This document shows positions 42,284-51,244 of a DNA stretch of 64,000 nucleotides, piece by piece. Source of the stretch: HGM04593 sp045657945 (GTDB lineage: Bacteria; Bacteroidota; Bacteroidia; Bacteroidales; Bacteroidaceae). How positions within the stretch are numbered: the first letter of the stretch is position 1; each line of letters begins with the position of its first letter. The notes beneath the pieces are model-generated. The model was given only the letters and a program-made list of their open reading frames with translations, was not told the DNA's origin and did no database searches. Both the position numbers and the translations under genes were made by a program. The stretch lies in contig JAZOUB010000054.1 in NCBI GenBank assembly GCA_045657945.1, forward strand, positions 1 through 64,000. Direction: 5' to 3'.

Positions 42284-43758
42284 TTATTCGCGCCACTCTC
42301 AATACGATGTGCCAGTTCATACATGGTTTGATGCAATATCTCTTTTCGTGCATCGTCCATTGTTTTAAAGACATCAAGTTCTCTTCTGTCTTTGTCAATA
42401 ATTATATAGGGGCAGAATTCGTTTTTTTCTACATCAATGTATGCAAATCCAGAACTTATGTTGTACTTGTTCGCAACCGACTCGTATGCTTCATACAAAG
42501 AATAACCATATTGTTCTCTTTTTTCTTTAATGGCTTTTATTATTGGCTCACAAACTGAGCAATTCAGCATTTCAATCACTTCTTTGTCGGGAAGAACATT
42601 GACATTACGCCTTTTTTGTTGAATTTTATACCCTAAACAAATGTCAAAACCATTTCCTGACATTATCATGTCTACATCATTAACATCTTTGCAAAATCTC
42701 TTCACATACTGACGCAATAATGTCTTATCTTCATAACAGGCATCGGTCTTTATTATTTGTAGATTGTTCATGCTGTATAATGCAGATAAGTTCCAATCTG
42801 TCATTTCTTGCAATGTACGTTTAATCTGCAACTCCGACTTTTCATCTTTGGTAAATATTGTTATCGTCTTCTTTTTTGCACCAGGCAGTGATTGTTGAAC
42901 AAAAAATGCTTTAAAATATTGGCTGTCATTGACTCCTAAAGAATGTCCAAAAATTGTAATATCATCCGCTTCTAGCAAATCTGTTCCCAAACCGGGTGGC
43001 TTGAAGTTCGGATCAAATGATTTTTGAATAAAATCATAATCTGGTGATATTCTGTGGTCCTTAGTACCAATGATTATATTTCCATCTTTAATAGAGCCGT
43101 GTACAAAGTTTGTCATATCATTAAACACCTCAACTGTATTACTATTCTCTACACTATGTAATAGCATATAGTTGAAATTGTAAACAACATATTCTTCTAT
43201 TTTGTCATAATCAGAGACAAATGCCCTTATGATTGTTGAAGCCGCCGAACTTTCTTTGATATTACTATGCTGTATGCTTTCCAAATATTCGATCAAACCT
43301 TGTTTGATTTTCTGGATAGCTCTATTATCTCGTTCAACTGGTGATAACAAAGCATCGGGCTGAACAAGTATATATCCATTAGAAGATATGCTTAGGACTT
43401 TGTCTTCTAACATTCTATTCGCAGAAGCAAAATTATCTCGAATTATAGGGTCTGTTTTATAAGTTGGAATATTATTAATTCGTTTAATGATTTTTCTTTC
43501 ATTTTCATTATACAAATCGTAATTGTCGCCTGTGACTTTGATTTTTTCGTAGTAATTAAGAATTTCGTTTTCTAAATCATACCACTTAACCGACTCTAGA
43601 TTATCCGCCCATTTTTCATTCAGGTGTTTAATTATAGGAGCTGGATAGTCTTTAGGGCAAAATTCCGATTCGTAAAAGTTCTTATATGAGGTTTCACGCC
43701 CCAAGTCAAGGTCAAAGCCATTGCCAAGAATAAGTATCTTTTTTGTGTTTGTTGCCAT
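42277..43758 (-). CDS. AbiH-family phage abortive-infection protein
   Basis: 493 residues. The N-terminus ILILGNGFDLDLGRETSYKNF is the AbiH signature (G-N-G-F-D...T-S-Y-x-x-F). Later, ITIFGHSLGVNDSQYF (~275) is the second family block (I-x-G-H-S-L). AbiH was found as a lactococcal abortive-infection factor; the mechanism is not settled. Here the C-terminal third adds a second GNGFD motif (residues 368-372, SGNGFDICLGYK), which ordinary family members lack to my knowledge, followed by an unrecognised domain. The gene is AT-rich compared with the flanking core genes and stands alone between the Fic gene and the restriction operon. Confidence 0.85.
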   Translation of the reverse strand: MATNTKKILILGNGFDLDLGRETSYKNFYESEFCPKDYPAPIIKHLNEKWADNLESVKWYDLENEILNYYEKIKVTGDNYDLYNENERKIIKRINNIPTYKTDPIIRDNFASANRMLEDKVLSISSNGYILVQPDALLSPVERDNRAIQKIKQGLIEYLESIQHSNIKESSAASTIIRAFVSDYDKIEEYVVYNFNYMLLHSVENSNTVEVFNDMTNFVHGSIKDGNIIIGTKDHRISPDYDFIQKSFDPNFKPPGLGTDLLEADDITIFGHSLGVNDSQYFKAFFVQQSLPGAKKKTITIFTKDEKSELQIKRTLQEMTDWNLSALYSMNNLQIIKTDACYEDKTLLRQYVKRFCKDVNDVDMIMSGNGFDICLGYKIQQKRRNVNVLPDKEVIEMLNCSVCEPIIKAIKEKREQYGYSLYEAYESVANKYNISSGFAYIDVEKNEFCPYIIIDKDRRELDVFKTMDDARKEILHQTMYELAHRIESGANKK

Positions 43759-43945
43759 AGTAAAATCTTTTATCTATCAATATGCAAAAACTGTGCCAAT
43801 GCAAAGACCGCCAACAAGTTTGCAATAATTTCTTTCTATTATGATTGTTTGGCAGATAGTGTGACAAGCAATGCTTTTAACAGCGTGCGTATAAGGGTAC
43901 TAAATAAGTAAAAATGTTTATCATAATAAAAGTTTCTACAAAGAC

Positions 43946-43992
43946 TTGCTTTTCTATTATCAATGATATATTTTTGTATTATCATTGATAAT
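43946..43992 (+). promoter_or_regulatory. Restriction-operon promoter inside a perfect 13-bp inverted repeat
   Basis: TTG (43946-43948), a 20-bp spacer and TATTTTTG (43969-43976) make the promoter. ATTATCAATGATA (43956-43968) and TATCATTGATAAT (43980-43992) are perfect inverted repeats placed exactly on either side of the -7 box. A protein bound here would block the promoter. The leader to the ATG at 43997 is only about 14 nt. Confidence 0.75.
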
Positions 43993-43996
43993 TTGT

Positions 43997-44218
43997 ATGG
44001 AAATAAAAGTATCTAAGATTAAAACTGTTAAGAGTTACGTTGACACCTTGCGAGCATTCGCATTAGGTGAGACGAAATATTACGAACTTGTGCATACCGA
44101 TTATACGGGGTTTCACAACGCGCGCAAGCGTCTACAAGATAGGAATGTTGGCCATTTTTCTTTTAAGCAATACAAGGAGAATGGAAAAAAGTATTTTATG
44201 ATAACAAGAAACGAATAA
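43997..44218 (+). CDS. Small basic protein heading the type I restriction operon (73 aa)
   Basis: 73 residues from the ATG at 43997; a TTG 12 bp earlier overlaps the operator. It is basic and helical, with SKIKTVKSYVDTLRAFALGE, ELVHTDYTGFHNARKRL and FKQYKENGKKYFMITR. I do not recognise a family. Its position 4 bp before hsdM, directly behind a promoter wrapped in an inverted repeat, suggests a controller-type repressor like the C proteins of restriction systems, but no canonical helix-turn-helix is evident. An anti-restriction or specificity-modulating peptide is an alternative. Confidence 0.7.
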   Translation: MEIKVSKIKTVKSYVDTLRAFALGETKYYELVHTDYTGFHNARKRLQDRNVGHFSFKQYKENGKKYFMITRNE

Positions 44219-44222
44219 TAAT

Positions 44223-45803
44223 ATGGCAAGCAATATACAAAACATTCAATCACTGGCGAATACACAAAGATCACAGTTACAGGCTCAAATATGGAAAATA
44301 GCTAACGAAGTGCGTGGAGCTGTTGACGGATGGGACTTTAAGCAGTTCGTCCTTGGAACATTGTTCTACCGTTTCATTAGCGAGAATTTCACGGATTATA
44401 TTGAAGGTGGAGATGAAAGTATTGATTATGCTAATTTACCTGATAGTGTAATTACTCCTGAGATAAAAGATGATGCAATTAAGACCAAAGGTTATTTCAT
44501 ATACCCAAGTCAGTTATTTGTAAATATCGCTAAAACGGCGACCAGAAATCCAAATCTAAATACAGACCTCAAGGCTATATTTACAGCAATTGAGGGTTCT
44601 GCCGTCGGATATGATTCAGAGGGTGATATCAAAGGCTTATTTGCGGACTTCGATACGACTAGTACTCGATTGGGTAATACGGTAGAAGACAAAAATAGTC
44701 GCTTGGCAGCAGTCATAAAGGGAGTTGAAGGTTTATACTTTGGCAACTTTCAAGATAATCATATTGACCTCTTTGGCGATGCCTACGAATTCTTGATACA
44801 CAATTATGCAGCAAATGCTGGAAAATCGGGTGGCGAATTTTTTACACCTCAATGTGTGTCTAAGCTCATCGCTCGATTAGCAATGCACAACCAAAGCGCA
44901 ATCAACAAGATTTATGACCCTGCGGCTGGATCAGGTTCGTTGTTGTTGCAGGCGAAGAAACAATTTGATGAGCATATTATCGAAGAGGGTTTCTTTGGTC
45001 AAGAGATTAACCACACAACATATAATCTTGCTCGTATGAATATGTTTTTGCACAACATAAACTACGACAAGTTTAATATCGCCTTGGGCAATACCTTGAT
45101 GGATCCAAAGTTTGGTGATGACAAGCCATTTGATGCGATAGTTTCTAATCCACCGTATTCGGTAAGTTGGGTTGGCTCGGACGATCCTACATTGATTAAC
45201 GACGATCGTTTTGCCCCTGCTGGTGTGTTGGCTCCTAAGTCAAAAGCGGATTTTGCTTTCGTATTGCACTCATTGAGTTATTTGTCAAGTAAAGGTAGAG
45301 CTGCGATAGTATGTTTCCCTGGTATTTTCTATCGAGGAGGTGCCGAACAGAAAATCAGGAAATATTTGGTAGATAATAACTTTGTGGAGACAGTTATTGC
45401 GTTAGCTCCCAACCTCTTCTATGGAACTACGATTGCGGTAAATATTTTAGTTTTATCCAAGCATAAGATGGATACAAAAACGCAATTTATTGATGCTACG
45501 GGCAATGATTTCTTCAGGAAGGAAACCAATAATAATGTTCTTGACGAAAAGCATATAAAAAAGATTTTAGAAATCTTCGACAGCAAAGAAGATATTGAAG
45601 CAATTACAAAGTCCATTGATAACAAACTAATTGCAGAGAATGATTACAACCTTTCGGTAAGTAGTTATGTAGAAGCAAAAGAAACTCGACAGGAAACCAA
45701 TATAAAAGAACTTAATGACCGTATTCGTAAGATTGTGGCACGAGAGAACGAGTTGAGAAGCGAAATAGATAAAATTATTGCAGAATTGGAGGAAGAGGTA
45801 TGA
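44223..45803 (+). CDS. hsdM: Type I restriction-modification DNA methyltransferase subunit
   Basis: 526 residues. The N-terminal HsdM helical domain (QLQAQIWKIANEVRGAVDGWDFKQ, split) is followed by the N6-adenine methyltransferase: SAM motif I YDPAAGSGSLLLQ (~residues 236-248) and catalytic motif IV VSNPPYSVSW (~308). The C-terminal end is a coiled helix that binds HsdS. With HsdS it methylates adenine in a bipartite target and protects host DNA. It overlaps hsdS by ATGA and follows the small protein by 4 bp. Confidence 0.96.
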   Translation: MASNIQNIQSLANTQRSQLQAQIWKIANEVRGAVDGWDFKQFVLGTLFYRFISENFTDYIEGGDESIDYANLPDSVITPEIKDDAIKTKGYFIYPSQLFVNIAKTATRNPNLNTDLKAIFTAIEGSAVGYDSEGDIKGLFADFDTTSTRLGNTVEDKNSRLAAVIKGVEGLYFGNFQDNHIDLFGDAYEFLIHNYAANAGKSGGEFFTPQCVSKLIARLAMHNQSAINKIYDPAAGSGSLLLQAKKQFDEHIIEEGFFGQEINHTTYNLARMNMFLHNINYDKFNIALGNTLMDPKFGDDKPFDAIVSNPPYSVSWVGSDDPTLINDDRFAPAGVLAPKSKADFAFVLHSLSYLSSKGRAAIVCFPGIFYRGGAEQKIRKYLVDNNFVETVIALAPNLFYGTTIAVNILVLSKHKMDTKTQFIDATGNDFFRKETNNNVLDEKHIKKILEIFDSKEDIEAITKSIDNKLIAENDYNLSVSSYVEAKETRQETNIKELNDRIRKIVARENELRSEIDKIIAELEEEV

Positions 45804-47011
45804 GTGAATTAACAAAACTATTAACATCATATTGTCCAAATGGCGTTGAGTACAAAAAAATAGGCGAAATAGGAGTGTTGTTCGGAGGATTAACCGGGAA
45901 GTCGAAAGAGGACTTCAAAAATGGTAATGCCAAATTTATAACATATCGTAACATATATTCTAACCCATCTTTAGATTTGAATATACAAGATAAAGTTAAA
46001 ATATTAGATGATGAAAAACAGCATACAGTTCGATATGGAGATATTTTATTTACAGGATCCTCTGAAACTCCAGACGAATGTGGCATGTCGTCAGTCGTCA
46101 CTGTGCAAACAAATGAAGATTTATATCTTAACTCTTTTTGTTTTGGTTTGCGGCTTCACAAATTAGAAGAATACAATCTTAATTTCTTAAAACATTTATT
46201 AAGAAGTAATGAAGTAAGAGGTCAGATTAAACAAACAGCTAGTGGTGTTACACGATATAACATCTCTAAAAAGAGGTTTGTTAATATCAGTATACCAGTA
46301 CCACCTATTGAAGTACAAACAAAGATCGCTGAAATTCTTGACCGCTTCGCGGAATATGCAGCGGAGCTGCAAGCGGAGCTGCAAGCGAGACAAGAACAAT
46401 ATGAATACTACCGAAGCAAGTTGTTGACTTTCGATGAAATAGTGGGGGGGGGTATTCAAGGCGTAATATGGATGAAAATGAGTGAGGTCTATGATATGAA
46501 GGCTGGTAAAACGATAATATCATCTATGATTGAGAATGTTAAAACTTTAAAGAATCCATATCCTTGCTATGGAGGAAATGGGCTAAGAGGATATGTTTCA
46601 GAATATAATCAGCAGGGGGATAAAGTTTTAATAGGAAGGCAAGGTGCATTATGTGGTAATGTGTGTTTTGCAAACAATAGTTTTTATGCAACAGAACATG
46701 CGGTAGTTGTATCAGAAAAAGGCTATTGTTTACCTCGTTATACATATCATCTTCTTACAAAAATGAAACTGAATCAATACAAGACTGCTGGTGCTCAACC
46801 AGGACTATCTGTTTCGCGTTTGGAAAAACTTCTTATTCCAATACCTTCTATGGGAATGCAACTTAAAATTGTTTCTATATTAGATAGGTTTGATGAATTG
46901 ATTAGTGACCTTTCGCAAGGATTGCCAGCGGAAATCGCAGCAGTGCAAGAGCAGTATGAATATTATAGAGATAAACTACTATCATTTCCTGAGTATAAAC
47001 TAAGTGCTTGA
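45800..47011 (+). CDS. hsdS: Type I restriction specificity subunit with candidate phase-variable tracts
   Basis: 403 residues. Two target-recognition domains (~1-165 and ~225-345) are each followed by a conserved helical spacer: PVPPIEVQTKIAEILDRF (~172) and PIPSMGMQLKIVSILDRF (~347), each ending in EQYEYYR-KLL. It reads both halves of the target and holds the complex together. Two features in the first spacer stand out: a 12-bp tandem repeat (AELQ-AELQ, 46361-46384), as in EcoR124-type enzymes where copy number sets half-site spacing, and a G9 tract (46444-46452, Gly216-218) that could slip and switch off the second recognition domain. Its stop is followed after one base by the ATG of the next gene. 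Confidence 0.95.
   Translation: MSELTKLLTSYCPNGVEYKKIGEIGVLFGGLTGKSKEDFKNGNAKFITYRNIYSNPSLDLNIQDKVKILDDEKQHTVRYGDILFTGSSETPDECGMSSVVTVQTNEDLYLNSFCFGLRLHKLEEYNLNFLKHLLRSNEVRGQIKQTASGVTRYNISKKRFVNISIPVPPIEVQTKIAEILDRFAEYAAELQAELQARQEQYEYYRSKLLTFDEIVGGGIQGVIWMKMSEVYDMKAGKTIISSMIENVKTLKNPYPCYGGNGLRGYVSEYNQQGDKVLIGRQGALCGNVCFANNSFYATEHAVVVSEKGYCLPRYTYHLLTKMKLNQYKTAGAQPGLSVSRLEKLLIPIPSMGMQLKIVSILDRFDELISDLSQGLPAEIAAVQEQYEYYRDKLLSFPEYKLSA
46361..46384 (+). repeat. 12-bp tandem repeat in the hsdS spacer (AELQ x2)
   Basis: GCGGAGCTGCAA occurs twice in tandem (46361-46372, 46373-46384), followed by a partial third unit, GCGAGA. Each unit adds the residues AELQ to the helical spacer. Confidence 0.85.
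46444..46452 (+). repeat. G9 homopolymer in hsdS
   Basis: Nine consecutive Gs in an otherwise AT-rich gene encode part of V-G-G-G-I at residues 215-219, between the first spacer and the second recognition domain. A one-base change in length would shift the frame. Confidence 0.85.
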
Positions 47012-47012
47012 T

Positions 47013-48117
47013 ATGGGAAAGACATTGACTGAAATAGCCCAAACGCTCAAAGATACCGATAAGAAGGTTCAGTTAATTTATGCCTTCAATGGTGTGGGAA
47101 AAACTCGCCTTTCTCGCGAGTTTAAGGAGTTGGTTGCGCCCAAAACAGAAGGTGAAGAAGCAGAAGAAGAGAAGCTAATAAAAGTTCTCTACTACAATGC
47201 TTTCACTGAAGATTTGTTCTATTGGGATAATGATTTGGACGAAGATAAAAACAGAAAGTTAATCATACATCCAAACAACTTTACAGATTGGATATTCAAA
47301 GATCAAGGTCAAGAGTCTAATGTAATTACCCACTTCCAACATTATACGAACGACAAACTTACTCCATCTTTTAACGAAGACTTCAATGAGATTACTTTTT
47401 CATTAGAGCGTGGAGATGATAATAAGATAGACAATATTAAAATCTCCAAAGGAGAAGAGAGTTGTCTTATTTGGTGTGTGTTTTTTAGCTTAATAAAACT
47501 GGTTGTAGATACATTGAATGAGCCAGAACCTGCAAATCGTGACACCAACCAATTTGATGAATTAGAATATATCTTTATAGATGATCCTGTTAGTTCGTTA
47601 GATGAAAACCATCTGATAGAATTGGCGGTTAATTTGGGAAATCTCACAAAGAAGTCAAATGGCTTAAAATTCATTATTTCAACTCATAATCCATTATTCT
47701 TTAATGTTCTCTTTAATGAGACTGGAAACAAGCTCTGCTATATGCTTCATAAGAATGAAGATGGGACTTACGATTTACAAAAGAAAAATGGAGATTCGAA
47801 CAAGGGATTTTCGTATCATCATTATTTGATACAAACTCTTCAAGAGGCTATTAATAGTAACAATATCGAGAAGTATCATTTTATGCTCCTGCGCAATCTT
47901 TATGAAAAGACCGCAAATTTCTTGGGTCTTGGGATATCCACAATGGTCAGATTTGTTACCTGATGACAAGAAGACATATTATAACAGGATTATTCAGTTC
48001 ACGAGCCATTCTACATTGTCAAACGAGGTCGTACCCGAGCCAACAGAACCTGAGAAAAACACTTTAAAATTGCTCTTGAAGTATCTTGTCGATAATAATT
48101 ATTATACCGAAGAATAA
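47013..48117 (+). pseudogene. PrrC-like anticodon nuclease, frameshifted by a 7-bp tandem duplication
   Basis: As sequenced the frame from the ATG at 47013 ends at 47963 (316 aa). Removing one of two adjacent TCTTGGG units (47920-47926, 47927-47933) restores a 368-residue protein ending at 48117. The ATPase part has FNGVGKTRLS (~25-34), ISKGEESCLIW, Walker B YIFIDDPVSSLDE (~186-198) and ISTHNP (~222). The C-terminal part has R294 and E298 (RNLYE) and, in the restored frame, H330 (FTSHSTL). Spacing R, +4, +36 equals that of E. coli PrrC (R320, E324, H356), and PrrC also lies between hsdS and hsdR. In the present frame H330 is lost, so the nuclease should be off. ATP binding may remain. Confidence 0.85.
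47920..47933 (+). repeat. 7-bp tandem duplication that shifts the anticodon-nuclease frame
   Basis: TCTTGGG occurs twice in direct contact. Seven is not a multiple of three, so loss of one unit restores the downstream frame, giving N-F-L-G-Y-P-Q-W-S-D across the joint. The repeat sits between the catalytic Glu298 and His330 codons. Confidence 0.9.
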
Positions 48118-48118
48118 A

Positions 48119-51100
48119 ATGGCACAGTATAACACCATAGCAGAATCAAATAATTTCATAGTGCTTGATGACTATGAAAAGTACTCAGTGCTAAATGAGC
48201 CTTCTGTTGTGTATCAAACAGAGGCATCGCTTGAACATGAGTTTATTCAAGATTTAAAGAATCAAGGTTATGAGTATTTGCCAGATTTGAATACCCCGAA
48301 ATCACTGCTTGCCAATGTGCGAATGCAACTTCAAGCACTCAACGATGTTGTCTTTACAGATAGCGAATGGGAGCGATATGTAGAAGAATATCTTGATAAA
48401 CCAAGCGATTCTCTCGTCGAGAAAACAAGAAAAATCCAAGATGATTATATATATGATTTCGTCTTTGATGATGGCCATATTAAAAACATCTATTTGGTAG
48501 ACAAGCAGAATCTATCAAGAAACAAGGTTCAAGTTATCAGGCAGTTTGTGCAAGAAGGATCACAACTTAATCGTTATGATGTGACAATCTTGGTTAATGG
48601 ATTGCCTTTGGTTCAAGTTGAGCTTAAGAAACGAGGTGTAGCAATTAGAGAAGCATTCAATCAAGTACATCGCTATTCAAAAGAGAGTTTTAACACAAAG
48701 AACTCTTTATACAAGTATATCCAAATTTTTGTTATCTCTAATGGCACAGATAGCCGATATTTTGCCAATACTGTAGAGCGAAACAAGAATAGCTTTGACT
48801 TTACAATGAATTGGGCCAAGGCAAACAACTCATTGATTAAAGACTTGAAGGATTTTACTGCAACATTCTTTCAAAAGAATACTTTACTGAATGTAATACT
48901 GACATATTCAGTATTTGATTCAAACAATACGTTGCTGATAATGCGACCATATCAGATTGCTGCAACGGAGAGAATACTATGGAAAATCAAAAGCTCATAT
49001 CAGGCAAAGAGATGGTCTACTACAGAAGGCGGTGGATATATTTGGCATACAACAGGTTCTGGTAAGACTCTTACGAGCTTTAAAGCTGCAAGGTTGGCTA
49101 CTCAACTCGATTTCATAGATAAAGTATTCTTTGTTGTCGATAGAAAGGATCTTGACTATCAAACGATGAAAGAATATCAGCGATTCTCTCCCGATAGTGT
49201 GAATGGTTCAGAAAGTACTGCCGGCCTGAGACGAAACATAGATAAAGATGACAACAAGATTATAGTCACCACTATTCAGAAGCTAAATAATCTGATGAAG
49301 AGCGAAAACGATTTGCCCATTTATCAGAAACAAGTTGTATTTATCTTTGATGAAGCACATCGCTCACAGTTTGGTGAAGCACAAAAGCTATTAAAGAAAA
49401 AGTTTAAGAAATACTATCAGTTTGGCTTTACAGGAACTCCAATCTTCCCTGAAAATGCACTTGGTTCTGATACCACTGCGAGTGTGTTCGGAAGAGAGTT
49501 GCATTCGTATGTTATTACAGATGCCATTCGTGATGAAAAAGTCTTAAAATTCAAGGTCGATTATAACAATGTTCGTCCTCGATTCAAAGGAATCGAAACG
49601 GAACAAGATGAAAAAAAGTTAAGTGCGGCAGAAAACAAGTCTGCGCTGCTTCACCCCGCACGTATCAAAGAAATATCTCAATATATATTAGATAATTTCA
49701 AGATAAAAACTCATCGAAGTATAGGTGCTAATAAGGGTTTTAATGCGATGTTTGCTGTTAGCGGTATTGATGCGGCTAAGTGTTATTATGAAGAGTTAAA
49801 TAATCTTCAAAAGGGTTCTGATAAGCCATTAAAGATAGCAACAATTTTTTCGTTTGCGGCCAATGAAGAACAGTCGGCAATTGGTGAAATTCTGGATGAG
49901 AACTTTGAGCCCACAGCAATGGATATTAGTGCAAAAGAGTTCTTGACTAATGCCATTAACGATTATAATGCTATGTTTAAGACAAGTTTTGGAGTTGACA
50001 GTAGAGAATTCCAAAACTATTATAGAGATCTTGCCAAACGAGTAAAGAATAAGGAAATAGACCTTGTCATTGTTGTTGGTATGTTCCTTACAGGTTTTGA
50101 TGCACCTTCATTAAATACTTTATTTGTTGATAAAAATTTACGTTATCACGGACTAATCCAGGCATTCTCTCGTACAAACAGAATTTTTGATGCAACAAAG
50201 ACATTCGGTAATATCGTTACATTTAGAGATTTAGAACAACATACAATTGATGCTATAACTCTATTTGGAGATAGTAATACTAGAAATGTAGTGCTCGAAA
50301 GAAGTTACAAAGAATATTTGGAAGGATTTAAGGATATTGTTACGGGTGAAGCCCGTAGAGGATATATTGAGGTTGTAAAAGAGTTGAATGAACGATTCCC
50401 CGATGTTGATAAGATAGAGACAGAGCAGGATAAAAAGGATTTTTCTAAACTCTTTGGAGAGTATTTACGAATCGAGAATATTTTGCAGAACTATGATGAA
50501 TACACTCATCTTAAGGCTTTGCAAACGATAGACTTGAGCAATCCTAATGCTGTTGAGGAGTTTAAAAATACATATTTCGTAACAGATGAGAATATTAAGG
50601 ATATGCAACAGGTAGAAATATTGTCTGAACGAGCCGTTCAAGATTACAAATCTACTTATAACGATATTAGAGATTGGTTAAAACGTGAGAAAGAAGGTGT
50701 TGCTGCCGAGAAATCTAAGATCGATTGGAATGATGTTGTTTTTGAAATAGATTTGCTCAATTCTCAAGAAATAAACTTGGATTATATATTGGAATTAATT
50801 TTTGAGAAGAATAATAAGACTAAAGATAAAACTGCATTAATTGAAGAGATACGAGGTGTAATTCGTGCAAGTGTTGGTAATAGAGCAAAGGAAAGTCTTA
50901 TTGTTGACTTTATTAACGAAACAAATCTAGACACTATTACAGACAAAGCTAGTATTATTGAATCATTCTTTGAATATGCACAAGGTAAACAAAAACAAGA
51001 GGCATCAGAGTTGATTGCATCGGAGAATCTAAATGAAGAAGAAGCAAAACGATACATTACTGTTTCGTTAAAGCGTGAGCTTGTCAGTGAGAATGGAACA

Positions 51101-51226
51101 GACTTTAATAGTATTTTACCCAAGATGAGTCCACTGAATCCTATGTACCTGACTAAGAAACATAAGGTATTTCAGTTGATTGCCGCATTCGTGGAGAAGT
51201 TCAAAGGAGTCGGAGGTACACTATAA
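48119..51226 (+). CDS. hsdR: Type I restriction endonuclease subunit R
   Basis: 1035 residues from the ATG at 48119, one base after the restored stop of the preceding gene; an in-frame upstream start inside that gene is less likely. The PD-(D/E)xK nuclease is in the N-terminal part (FDDGHIKNIYLVD and LPLVQVELKKRG, ~115-175). The SF2 motor follows: motif I TGSGKTL (~312), motif II DEAHRSQFG (D411), FGFTGTP and VVGMFLTGFDAPSLNT, then a helical C-terminus that binds the HsdM/HsdS core. It translocates unmodified DNA and cuts at a distance. Four genes of the operon are coupled up to this point. Confidence 0.96.
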   Translation: MAQYNTIAESNNFIVLDDYEKYSVLNEPSVVYQTEASLEHEFIQDLKNQGYEYLPDLNTPKSLLANVRMQLQALNDVVFTDSEWERYVEEYLDKPSDSLVEKTRKIQDDYIYDFVFDDGHIKNIYLVDKQNLSRNKVQVIRQFVQEGSQLNRYDVTILVNGLPLVQVELKKRGVAIREAFNQVHRYSKESFNTKNSLYKYIQIFVISNGTDSRYFANTVERNKNSFDFTMNWAKANNSLIKDLKDFTATFFQKNTLLNVILTYSVFDSNNTLLIMRPYQIAATERILWKIKSSYQAKRWSTTEGGGYIWHTTGSGKTLTSFKAARLATQLDFIDKVFFVVDRKDLDYQTMKEYQRFSPDSVNGSESTAGLRRNIDKDDNKIIVTTIQKLNNLMKSENDLPIYQKQVVFIFDEAHRSQFGEAQKLLKKKFKKYYQFGFTGTPIFPENALGSDTTASVFGRELHSYVITDAIRDEKVLKFKVDYNNVRPRFKGIETEQDEKKLSAAENKSALLHPARIKEISQYILDNFKIKTHRSIGANKGFNAMFAVSGIDAAKCYYEELNNLQKGSDKPLKIATIFSFAANEEQSAIGEILDENFEPTAMDISAKEFLTNAINDYNAMFKTSFGVDSREFQNYYRDLAKRVKNKEIDLVIVVGMFLTGFDAPSLNTLFVDKNLRYHGLIQAFSRTNRIFDATKTFGNIVTFRDLEQHTIDAITLFGDSNTRNVVLERSYKEYLEGFKDIVTGEARRGYIEVVKELNERFPDVDKIETEQDKKDFSKLFGEYLRIENILQNYDEYTHLKALQTIDLSNPNAVEEFKNTYFVTDENIKDMQQVEILSERAVQDYKSTYNDIRDWLKREKEGVAAEKSKIDWNDVVFEIDLLNSQEINLDYILELIFEKNNKTKDKTALIEEIRGVIRASVGNRAKESLIVDFINETNLDTITDKASIIESFFEYAQGKQKQEASELIASENLNEEEAKRYITVSLKRELVSENGTDFNSILPKMSPLNPMYLTKKHKVFQLIAAFVEKFKGVGGTL

Positions 51227-51244
51227 ATAAGGGAAATATAAATT

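Noticed and set aside
47902..48117. A separate small gene after the ATPase in the restriction operon
   Set aside because: Its sequence continues the ATPase gene's C-terminus once the 7-bp duplication is removed, and it starts inside that gene; it is the second half of a frameshifted gene.
48086..48118. An earlier in-frame start for hsdR
   Set aside because: It would overlap the preceding gene by 32 bp and add residues (SIIIIIPKNK) not expected at the HsdR N-terminus; the ATG at 48119 fits the coupled spacing.
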